Shown: in pieces, positions 1-6,874 of the stretch | How the letters are laid out: each line of letters starts with the position of its first letter | Position numbering within the stretch: the stretch's first letter is position 1 | From: a bacterium | GTDB taxonomy: Bacteria; Hydrogenedentota; Hydrogenedentia; Hydrogenedentiales; SLHB01 | NCBI GenBank assembly: GCA_024231375.1 | Contig: JAAEQP010000435.1 | Span: forward strand, 1-26,852 | Direction of reading: 5' to 3' | DNA length: 26,852 nt | Position numbers and translations under genes: made by a program | The notes under the pieces: model-generated | Told to the model about the DNA's origin: nothing | What the model saw: only the letters and a program-made list of their open reading frames with translations | Databases searched by the model: none

Positions 1-276
1 CGCGGATTCTGGTGGAACAGCGGCAAGATCCGCGCGTTGATGACCGAGATGAAGGTGGACCAGGTGTTCCTGGGGCACATTCACGGATTCAACACCCAGG
101 TCGTGGACGGGGTGCGATACACCATCACAGGGGGCGCCGGGGCAAGCCTGTCGAGTGCCCTGCCGGAAGAAGGGCAGGTGCACAACTACGTGGTCGTGCA
201 TGTGACGGCGGACGGGGTCCGGTATGAGGTGGTGCGCGACATCGATGGGACGTGGGAGCGGGAATCCTTCGGTTGA
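1..276 (+). CDS. Metallophosphoesterase, C-terminal part (5' end outside window)
   Basis: The reading frame is open from the first base and stops with TGA at 274-276, so about 91 residues of the C-terminus are visible. Residues 25-29 read GHIHG, which is the last metal-binding Gly-His-x-His block of calcineurin-like phosphoesterases. It is followed by the usual strands and a Gly-rich turn (TGGAGA) near residue 44. Family knowledge says such enzymes hydrolyse phosphoesters with a two-metal centre. The substrate cannot be judged because the other metal-binding blocks and any signal peptide lie outside the window. The next gene starts about 23 bases downstream on the same strand, so the two may be co-transcribed. 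Confidence 0.8.
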   Translation, partial: RGFWWNSGKIRALMTEMKVDQVFLGHIHGFNTQVVDGVRYTITGGAGASLSSALPEEGQVHNYVVVHVTADGVRYEVVRDIDGTWERESFG

Positions 277-299
277 CGCATTGCGAGGGGGAAACGGAA

Positions 300-1787
300 G
301 TGACGGAAACAGCGGGTATACGGGAGGAGTACGGGCACGTTCTCGCCATGAAGAGCGCGGCCCGGGAGCGGCCGGACGGTATCTCCGAACATATGATCCA
401 GTGCGTGTGGTACGACCAGTTGTTCGACGGGACCGGGTTGGCGACCCACGACGGCCGAAAGGTGAAGGTCGTGTCGCCGGGATGGTGGAATCAGGCGGAA
501 GGTCCTGACTTCAAAGGGGCCCAGATCGAGTTCAACGGACGGTTGCGCGGGGGCGACATCGAGATCCACCTTGACCATGGCGCGTGGCGGCAGCACGGGC
601 ATCACCAGGACGACCGGTACAACAACGTGATTCTCGAAGTGGTGTATTCGGCTACGACGCCCGCGCGGCTGTCGGCTACGAGTCAAGGCAAACCCGTACC
701 GTGTCTGCTGCTGGGCCAATTCCTGGCAGACGACGACATGCTGGCTCTGGTGGACCGGCTGCCGGTCGATGACTATCCCCATGACGCGCCCATGACCCAC
801 GGCACGTGCGCGGACATTGCCCGGACCCAGGGCGCGGCATGCGTGGCCCACATGCTGAACCTGGCGGGCGATTGGCGGTTGGTGAATCGCGCGGCCGCGT
901 TCCGACACCGGATGGATCAGATCGGGGCGGACCAGACCGTCTACGAGTACTTCCTGACGGCCTGCGGGTTCAGCCGATATAAGAGCCATTTCAGGTTGAT
1001 TGCGCAGCAATTGCCCTACGACCGAGTGCGTCAGTTGGCGCGACGCGATCCCATGCTGGTGGAGACGGCCCTGCTCCAAATCGCGGGCCTATTGCCGGGG
1101 TCACTTCCGGAAGATGCCGCATCGGTCCCCCACTTCGCTCGGTTGCATACCGTGCGGCGCGAGTCGCTGAGTGGCTTACGCAAGTTGCCGTTGTCGTGGT
1201 CGCGGACAGGGGTGCGTCCCAACAACTACCCGGAACGCCGGCTGGCGGGCGCGGCCCGCGTCATCGCGCGAACGGCCACGGACGGCATCGCCGACACGCT
1301 GCGCCACATCTGGCTGGACGACCTGAGCGTCAGGAAGCGGCGGCGTGCCTTCGAGGACCTGTTTCCGCCGGCCATGGGGTTCTGGGCGGACCATTGCACG
1401 TGGACCGGCAAGCAGTTGTCGAAACCAATAGCCATGCTGGGCCCGGGCCGGGTTCGGTCCATCATCGGCAACGTGTTCGTACCGGCGGGGCTTGCGCGTG
1501 CGCGCGAGACGCGCGACCGGAGGCTCGAAGAAACGGTGGCCGCGTTCTACGGGGCGCTGCCGAAGGAATCGGGCAATCACGTGTACAAGGCTATGTTGCC
1601 CCGGCTGTTTGGCGATGTGAAGCCACCTCGGCTGACGTTTCGCACGCAGCAGGGCCTCATCCAAATCTACCAGGATTGGTGCGAACCGAATCCTTCGTGC
1701 CACAATTGCGCGGTTGCGCCCTTCCTTGGCAGTGGGTATGGCGCGAACCCTACGGACTCCGGTGAACAGACAGGAGAATCGACATGA
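300..1787 (+). CDS. DUF2851 family protein
   Basis: A protein of about 495 residues, recognised as DUF2851 by its conserved N-terminal blocks. These are GWWNQAEGPDF (residues 61-71) and a GDIEIHL segment (85-91), followed by W96, a HGHHQD stretch and NVILEVV ending near 115. The spacing of acidic residues and histidines, with a VILEVV strand, resembles a nuclease-like core, but that is my inference and the family function is unknown. The C-terminus has a small cysteine cluster (C461, C467, C470) that could bind a metal. GTG at 300 was chosen because GAGGGGG lies about 8 bases upstream. ATG at 348 is an alternative, and the open frame reaches back to 252 inside the previous gene. Its stop overlaps the next start as ATGA, implying translational coupling to the secreted hydrolase. 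Confidence 0.82.
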   Translation: MTETAGIREEYGHVLAMKSAARERPDGISEHMIQCVWYDQLFDGTGLATHDGRKVKVVSPGWWNQAEGPDFKGAQIEFNGRLRGGDIEIHLDHGAWRQHGHHQDDRYNNVILEVVYSATTPARLSATSQGKPVPCLLLGQFLADDDMLALVDRLPVDDYPHDAPMTHGTCADIARTQGAACVAHMLNLAGDWRLVNRAAAFRHRMDQIGADQTVYEYFLTACGFSRYKSHFRLIAQQLPYDRVRQLARRDPMLVETALLQIAGLLPGSLPEDAASVPHFARLHTVRRESLSGLRKLPLSWSRTGVRPNNYPERRLAGAARVIARTATDGIADTLRHIWLDDLSVRKRRRAFEDLFPPAMGFWADHCTWTGKQLSKPIAMLGPGRVRSIIGNVFVPAGLARARETRDRRLEETVAAFYGALPKESGNHVYKAMLPRLFGDVKPPRLTFRTQQGLIQIYQDWCEPNPSCHNCAVAPFLGSGYGANPTDSGEQTGEST

Positions 1788-3802
1788 GAACGCTTGCAGT
1801 ATTCCTTGCCATGGCAGCGCTGACCTTCGTGGCGGGCGCGGCGGATCAGAGTCGCCCGTTCGAGTATACGGGGGACGGCGGTGCGCGCTTCGCGAGCCAC
1901 GAGCTTCGTGTGGCGTATGTGCCCATGTCGGACGGGGTGCATCTCGCCGTAGACATATTCCTCCCCGCCGAAGGACCTGAAGCGGAGGCGTTTCCGGTGA
2001 TTCTGGAGTACACGCCCTACCAGCGTTCGGAAGTGAATCCCAAGACCGGTGAGGTCAATGACGCCGGTTCGAGGCACGAGGTGAAGCGGTACCTGGCCCA
2101 CGGATACGCCTTTGCCGCTGCCGAAATGCGCGGAACGGGCGCGTCATCGGGATGGATGCTGGATTTCATGCCCCAGTTGGCGGATGACGGCAAGGAACTG
2201 GTGGATTGGATTGGGGCGCAGCCGTGGTGCGACGGCAACGTGGGCATGATGGGCGGGTCGTACCTCGGATGGTCGCAAACCGCGACCGCCAGCCGGAAAC
2301 CCGAGGCATTGAAGTGCATCATACCGGCCGTGATTCCACTGGATGGCTACACGGGCGAGGCGTTCCCGGGCGGCATCTATCTGGAAGGGTTCGTCAAGGG
2401 CTTCTCACAATGGCAGGACGTGAAGACGTTGAACTACCTCGCACCGGGCATGTTCCTCCCCTCGCGGCCCGCGGTGGACGAGGACGGCGACGGCGAATAT
2501 CTCGACGAGATCCCGCTGGATGTCGATGAGGATGGCACGTTCCTCAACGATGGATACCCGCCGAAATACGCGGATGGGCAGGACCGCGAGCAGCATGTCT
2601 TCTTCAACGCCACGGAGGAACACGAAAAGAACTACAGTTACCATGGCTGGGCGTCACGGCCGCAGAACGCGTTCATTGATTCGGACATCCCAACGGGAAT
2701 CACCATGTACGATCAGAGTCCGGCGGCTCACGTGCCGGGGATGATGGAATCGGGCATCCCCATGTATCACATCGGCGGCTGGTTCGACGGGTTCACGCGC
2801 GGCTCGTTCCTGCTGTATGCGACCATGGCCGAGACGAATCCATCGAAGTTGGTGGTGGGCCCGTCGTACCACAACCCCATGGGCGGCCCGTGGTGGGAGT
2901 ACTTCGGCGAAGATAAGGCGGCGCAGCAAGCACGATACACAGGCGAAATGCACCGCTTCTTCGACCGCTACCTCAAGGGTGTGGAGAACGGTATCGATAA
3001 CGAGCCCCCCATCTACATCTATTGCATGCACGGCGGCGGCTGGCGGTTCGAGAACGAGTGGCCGCTGGAACGCGAGAAGGTCGTGTCGCTGTTCATGGAC
3101 GACGGCCACAGGCTGTCACTGTTGCCCGGTTCGCACAAGACGGACATATATCAGGCCGATCTCACGCACAGTTCCATGTATACAGAGAGCAAAGGCAACC
3201 GGTGGGTGGGTATCGGAAACCAAGTGCCCAAGACCCCGCCCATGCGCACCGACAAGGACGAACAGTCTCTGTACTACACGTCGCCGCCCATGACGCATGA
3301 CGTAGAAGTGACCGGGCATCCCGTGGTGCGGTTCCATGCTGAGTCGACCCTGCCGGACCACGATTTCTTCGTGTATCTGTCGGATGTTGACGAGAATGGC
3401 GAGGCTATGCTGGTCACGGAAGGGCAGTTCCGGGCTGGGTTCGCGGGGCTGTACGACAACGACACGATAATCCTCGGTGGAGGGAGCGGCATCGATGTGA
3501 AACCCGACGTGCCGTGGCATGGGTATCGCCGCGAACAGTACGACCCCGAGGTTTTCGCCGACAACGCCATCGTGGAAATTGTCATCGACTTCTTCCCCAC
3601 GTCGTGGGTGTTCCGCAAGGGGCATTCGGTTCGGGTGTCCATCGCGTGTGTCGACACGCCAACCTTTCCCATTCACCCGAATGTGAGTCCCGACAATGAC
3701 CCGATGAACCCGGAGAATGTGGCGCCACTCGTCACCGTGCATCGTGGGGCCGCGTATCCGTCGCGGGTTGAGTTGCCGGTGGTGCCTGGGGAGACGGACT
3801 GA
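1784..3802 (+). CDS. Secreted CocE/NonD-type serine hydrolase (X-Pro dipeptidyl-peptidase S15-like)
   Basis: A 672-residue alpha/beta hydrolase with an N-terminal signal peptide (hydrophobic residues 4-18, likely cleavage after VAGAA). The nucleophile elbow is GGSYLGW with Ser159. The expected Asp335 lies in GGWFDGF and His363 in GPSYHNP, which is the Ser-Asp-His order of cocaine esterase and S15 peptidases. A jelly-roll C-terminal domain starts around residue 505. Relatives hydrolyse esters or amides, and the substrate here is unknown. An acidic insertion at 232-256 contains two D-x-D-x-D-G loops (D232/D234/D236 and D246/D248/D250) that look like calcium-binding loops. ATG at 1784 overlaps the upstream stop by 4 bases and has AGGAG 8-9 bases upstream. 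Export places the enzyme in the periplasm or outside the cell. Confidence 0.88.
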   Translation: MRTLAVFLAMAALTFVAGAADQSRPFEYTGDGGARFASHELRVAYVPMSDGVHLAVDIFLPAEGPEAEAFPVILEYTPYQRSEVNPKTGEVNDAGSRHEVKRYLAHGYAFAAAEMRGTGASSGWMLDFMPQLADDGKELVDWIGAQPWCDGNVGMMGGSYLGWSQTATASRKPEALKCIIPAVIPLDGYTGEAFPGGIYLEGFVKGFSQWQDVKTLNYLAPGMFLPSRPAVDEDGDGEYLDEIPLDVDEDGTFLNDGYPPKYADGQDREQHVFFNATEEHEKNYSYHGWASRPQNAFIDSDIPTGITMYDQSPAAHVPGMMESGIPMYHIGGWFDGFTRGSFLLYATMAETNPSKLVVGPSYHNPMGGPWWEYFGEDKAAQQARYTGEMHRFFDRYLKGVENGIDNEPPIYIYCMHGGGWRFENEWPLEREKVVSLFMDDGHRLSLLPGSHKTDIYQADLTHSSMYTESKGNRWVGIGNQVPKTPPMRTDKDEQSLYYTSPPMTHDVEVTGHPVVRFHAESTLPDHDFFVYLSDVDENGEAMLVTEGQFRAGFAGLYDNDTIILGGGSGIDVKPDVPWHGYRREQYDPEVFADNAIVEIVIDFFPTSWVFRKGHSVRVSIACVDTPTFPIHPNVSPDNDPMNPENVAPLVTVHRGAAYPSRVELPVVPGETD

Positions 3803-3808
3803 TCACGA

Positions 3809-4348
3809 ATGGGCACGAATAGGGACCAATCAGAGCGGGAGTCGGAAGCTAGACGGCCGGTGGGCACCGCCGCCGATATGACGAACTCCGAGCCCCGGTT
3901 CATCACGTGGCTTCGAGGTTCCGTCCTTCCTGAGGCGCCGAAGACGGAGAAGGTCAGACCTATGTCCATTCCTTCTCTGCTAGCAGTCGTGACGGTGATT
4001 GCCTCAGTACCACTCGTCATGCCTGTGCATCTCAGTCTGATGGCATACTTGTTCGTGTCGATGAGCGTGGCTTCAGCGGCCGTGGTCGCCCTGAGGTTCA
4101 TTCTCGGCGGACCGATGACGACCAGATTCACGGGGGCGCTTCCGGCCACGCCGAGGTATTTCTGGCTCAGGCTCTTCGGCACGGTTGCACAGATCGCCTT
4201 CGCCTGCGTCATAGTCTGGATGACGTGCCTGGGTCCCCACGCGAAGGACTACCGAACCGATGAACCCCTGTTCAAGCAACCTCTACTCGGGAACTCATCC
4301 TCTCCTGCTGAGGAGGATCAAGCTCAGCATTCCGGCGAGCTTCCGTAG
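3809..4348 (+). CDS. Hypothetical membrane protein, three predicted membrane segments
   Basis: A 179-residue protein that I do not recognise. Hydrophobic segments lie at about 54-71, 75-98 and 120-141, with a hydrophilic C-terminal tail rich in E, S and Q. The start is uncertain. ATG 3809 gives the longest form but only a distant purine tract. ATG 3878 is where codon third positions become clearly GC-rich. ATG 3962, just before the first hydrophobic segment, has GGAGAAGG 8 bases upstream. It begins 6 bases after the hydrolase stop and is followed by a second small membrane protein, so the pair may act together. No function can be assigned from sequence. Confidence 0.55.
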   Translation: MGTNRDQSERESEARRPVGTAADMTNSEPRFITWLRGSVLPEAPKTEKVRPMSIPSLLAVVTVIASVPLVMPVHLSLMAYLFVSMSVASAAVVALRFILGGPMTTRFTGALPATPRYFWLRLFGTVAQIAFACVIVWMTCLGPHAKDYRTDEPLFKQPLLGNSSSPAEEDQAQHSGELP

Positions 4349-4420
4349 CTCCTGGAGCCTCGGTGCGGCTCGGTCGAGAGACCGGCCGCAGCGGAAGGTG
4401 CAGCAAAGGGGGGCAGTTCG

Positions 4421-4789
4421 ATGACCGACAAGGACAAGACCGGGCCGTGGCTTCAGAGGATGCTGCTTGAAGGTGGCGCCGTCGCGAAATTCATCCGCGG
4501 CGTGTCCGTCATATGCACGGCCAGCGCTCTGATCTCGTGTTGCTTCCTCTACTTCGCCACAACGTATGACTGGCCGGACATCTCGCCTCGCTCCCCCATG
4601 TTTGGCTATGGAACATTCGGCCTCTGCTTTGGCCTCATCATCGTGGGTACGGCGGGCGTCGTGTGCTTGGCGTGTCGGGCCGTCAAGCTGCGGAATTGGC
4701 GCGCAGTTCCCGCGTTGGCTGTGGGCATGGCTCTGAACCTGTCGAGTTTGGTGGCGCTGGTGCTATCTGGAAGGCAGCCGGTGGTGTGA
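4421..4789 (+). CDS. Hypothetical small membrane protein, three predicted membrane segments
   Basis: A 122-residue unrecognised protein with hydrophobic segments at about 25-47, 64-86 and 96-116 and a hydrophilic N-terminus. Four cysteines lie in or near the membrane segments. The ATG at 4421 is preceded by AAAGGGGGG with a spacing of about 7 bases, a good ribosome binding site. It follows the previous membrane-protein gene by 72 bases and is the last gene before a repeat-filled convergent gap. Its layout resembles the upstream membrane protein, but I see no clear sequence match between them. Confidence 0.6.
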   Translation: MTDKDKTGPWLQRMLLEGGAVAKFIRGVSVICTASALISCCFLYFATTYDWPDISPRSPMFGYGTFGLCFGLIIVGTAGVVCLACRAVKLRNWRAVPALAVGMALNLSSLVALVLSGRQPVV

Positions 4790-4840
4790 GGACAACTGCG
4801 GCGAAAACCTCACGTTCTTCATTCAGAAGGGACGAGGCGA

Positions 4841-5240
4841 GCCTGACGGGCCGTTGAAGAAGTCGTGCGTCCACGAGAAGAGAAGCGAAAAACGGGGACT
4901 GCCAAGCTCTGGCGTCCCATTATTGCCCTTCTTAGGGCAACAATGGGTGGCTGTTCCCCGCTTATCGCGAACTACGCGCCAGAGCCGAGACCTTTTCAAC
5001 ATCCCCACTGTCCCTGATTTCGATTCACGTCCTCCCCGCCAACAACCAAGGTTCGCAAGGAAAAGAACGAAAGGCGGGGCACCGCCGAACGCCTCCTGGC
5101 GTCCACGATGCCCCGCCCAATTGCACCAAGAAGCCGGGACTGTACCAAGCGAGCGCAGCGAGACGGGACTGTCCCTGGCCTTCTTGGCGGGCTTTGCGAG
5201 AGACTTGGCCCTCTTTCAACAACCCCACTGTCCCAGGCAT
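4841..5240. repeat. Mosaic palindromic repeat, copy A (convergent intergenic gap)
   Basis: Bases 4881-4980 align without gaps to 11120-11219, with about 11 mismatches counted by eye. A second block at about 5169-5234 matches 11270-11334. Two versions of the same terminus occur here, at 4993-5014 and 5214-5240, both of the form TTTCAACAnCCCCACTGTCCC. A degraded inverse of that terminus (GCCTG...CCGTTGAAGA) lies at 4841-4860. Base 4916 begins a near-perfect 14-bp hairpin. A GC-rich palindrome has arms GGCGGGGCA at 5073-5081 and TGCCCCGCC at 5109-5117. No convincing coding is seen. It fills the gap between two convergent genes, so it could also end transcription. It looks like a non-autonomous MITE- or REP-type element built from reused modules. 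Confidence 0.7.
4916..4947. terminator. Hairpin inside repeat copy A, possible bidirectional terminator
   Basis: The arms CCCATTATTGCCCT (4916-4929) and AGGGCAACAATGGG (4934-4947) pair over 14 bp around a TCTT loop, with one mismatch that becomes a G-U wobble in the minus-strand RNA. It sits between two converging genes, which fits a terminator, but no T-run follows. The same hairpin is present in the second repeat copy at 11155-11186 with one extra mismatch, so it is part of the repeat. Confidence 0.4.
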
Positions 5241-5248
5241 CTTCCCAT

Positions 5249-6604
5249 CTACAAAGACCAACCCGCCCGGTATTCGCGCTTCACCAGCAGATTCGCCTCG
5301 GGAACATTCGTCACCTTCATGTTCGCCGCGTCCCACAGGATCTTCTGTTTCGTCCGCAACGCCAGGTTGCCCAGCAGGACCATTTCGGTGAACGGCACCG
5401 AGTAATCGAAGTTCGAACACGCCGGTTCACCCGTCTTGCACGCGTTGATCCAGTCCTTGTACGGACCACCCACGCGCGGGATATAACGGTCAGGCCGTTT
5501 GAAGTCCCGATGCATCTCTTCCGGCAACAGCCGCGGCTTCTCGCCGTACGTGCCGCACGTCATGTAGCCCTTCTCACCCACGAACAGCGTGCCGTTGTCG
5601 CCGCCGCCCAGTTCCACGTCCGCCGGGATGTCAGCGGGACGCGGCGGCAGGTTGCCTCCATCATACCAGTACACCGTACACGCCGGGAACTTCTTGCCTT
5701 CCGCCTTGCGCGCCGGGAACTCATACTTGATGACCGATTTCGTCGGGGCCGTCTCGTTGTTGCCGCCTTCCCAGGAAACCGGCTCCACGCTTATCGGCAC
5801 GCCGAGGAACAAGGCCCAGTTGGCCGGGTCCATGATGTGACACGCCATGTCGCCCAACGCGCCACACCCGAAGTCCCACCAGCCCCGCCACACGAACGGG
5901 CAGTAGCACTGGCGGTTCGTGTCCGGATGAATGTCTACATAAGGACGTTCCGGCGCCGGTCCGAGCCACAGGTCCCAATCCAGACCTTCGCGCACCGGGT
6001 CCGTCTTCGCCGGACGCGTGAGGTTCTGCGGCCACACCGGCCGGTTCGTCCAGATGTGGACTTCGCGCACATCGCCGATAGCGCCCGACCACATCCATTC
6101 GCACACGTCGCGCACACCCGAGTTCGAGTGGCCCTGGTTACCCATCTGCGTCGCCACGCGGTACTCGTGCGCCGCCTCTTGAAGCATGCGTGCTTCGTAA
6201 ATGTTGTGGGTCAACGGCTTCTGCACATACACGTGTTTGCCAAGCTGCATCGCCGCCATCGCCGCCACCGCATGCGTGTGGTCCGGCGTCGAAACCGTCA
6301 CCGCGTCGATGTCTTTCTGTTTCTCCAACATCTCGCGGAAATCTTTGTACACCTTGGCATTCGGATACCGGTTGATCGAATCCGCCGCCATGTTCATGTC
6401 CACATCGCACAAGGCCACGATGTTTTCCTTGCTACAGCCGCCGATGTCAGCCCGGCCCTTGCCGCCCGCGCCGATACCCGCAATGTTCAACTTCTCATTC
6501 GGCGACCGCGACGTGATGATGCCCGGCGCCCGGGTCTTACAGCCCGCTACCGCCGCCGCCGTACCCGCCAGAAACAAGCGGCGTGAGATTCGCTTTCCAT
6601 TCAT
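5249..6604 (-). CDS. Gfo/Idh/MocA family oxidoreductase with Tat-type lipoprotein signal
   Basis: A 451-residue NAD(P)-dependent oxidoreductase of the Gfo/Idh/MocA type, which act on sugars and sugar derivatives. The N-terminus carries a twin-arginine signal (S7-R8-R9-L-F-L) and a hydrophobic stretch ending AVAGC with Cys22, so it is probably exported folded and may be lipidated. The Rossmann loop GIGAGG is at 43-48. STPDHTH (105-111) and VQKP (127-130, QKP in place of the common EKP) mark the cofactor site, and GDMACH marks the substrate domain. ATG 6604 was chosen because AGGAAGG lies about 8 bases upstream and the Tat motif follows directly. An upstream in-frame ATG at 6634 lacks this support. 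It diverges from the CBM9-like protein gene, which suggests a shared role in carbohydrate use. Confidence 0.9.
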   Translation of the reverse strand: MNGKRISRRLFLAGTAAAVAGCKTRAPGIITSRSPNEKLNIAGIGAGGKGRADIGGCSKENIVALCDVDMNMAADSINRYPNAKVYKDFREMLEKQKDIDAVTVSTPDHTHAVAAMAAMQLGKHVYVQKPLTHNIYEARMLQEAAHEYRVATQMGNQGHSNSGVRDVCEWMWSGAIGDVREVHIWTNRPVWPQNLTRPAKTDPVREGLDWDLWLGPAPERPYVDIHPDTNRQCYCPFVWRGWWDFGCGALGDMACHIMDPANWALFLGVPISVEPVSWEGGNNETAPTKSVIKYEFPARKAEGKKFPACTVYWYDGGNLPPRPADIPADVELGGGDNGTLFVGEKGYMTCGTYGEKPRLLPEEMHRDFKRPDRYIPRVGGPYKDWINACKTGEPACSNFDYSVPFTEMVLLGNLALRTKQKILWDAANMKVTNVPEANLLVKREYRAGWSL

Positions 6605-6704
6605 GATAGAGCCTTCCTTTTGATTCGGTTTCATGCCCGCTCTACACCCGGCCGATTGGCGGAAGATTCAGCGCCCGACAGGAAGATGTCGCCGCGGAGA
6701 AGTG

Positions 6705-6710
6705 TGTCAA
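6705..6710 (-). promoter_or_regulatory. Possible -35 element for the Gfo/Idh/MocA gene
   Basis: On the minus strand an exact TTGACA lies about 100 bases before the chosen start. The matching -10 region is poor (CATCTT at 16-base spacing), so the promoter call is weak. The 270-base divergent gap 6605-6874 otherwise holds only the promoter candidates for the two flanking genes. Confidence 0.25.
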
Positions 6711-6823
6711 CGCGAGCCGTCACTCCCCAAAGGATAGAACATGTCGGTGCGTACCGTCAATCCCGCCAGACGCTCCGGCCGCCCCCCACGTCAAGGGCGC
6801 TCTGGCCCGGTCACGCCATGGAG

Positions 6824-6832
6824 TGGTATTCT
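6824..6832 (+). promoter_or_regulatory. Extended -10 candidate (TGGTATTCT) for the CBM9-like/TIM-barrel gene
   Basis: TGGTATTCT fits the TGn-TAnnnT extended -10 form and ends 42 bases before the ATG at 6875. No -35 hexamer is evident. Support comes mainly from similar elements before other genes in the window. Confidence 0.35.
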
Positions 6833-6874
6833 CCCGCGTGCGTCGATGAGAAGAATGTGCCAAAGGGGGATGTC

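Noticed and set aside
4854..5405. Open frames across repeat copy A (and at 11106-11421 across copy B)
   Set aside because: The two copies do not keep a common protein frame with synonymous changes, and hairpins dominate the sequence, so the repeat is treated as noncoding.
5108..6586. A 492-codon plus-strand open frame
   Set aside because: It is antisense to the Gfo/Idh/MocA gene, is very rich in Arg, His and Val, and has no recognisable domain. It is a by-product of high GC content.
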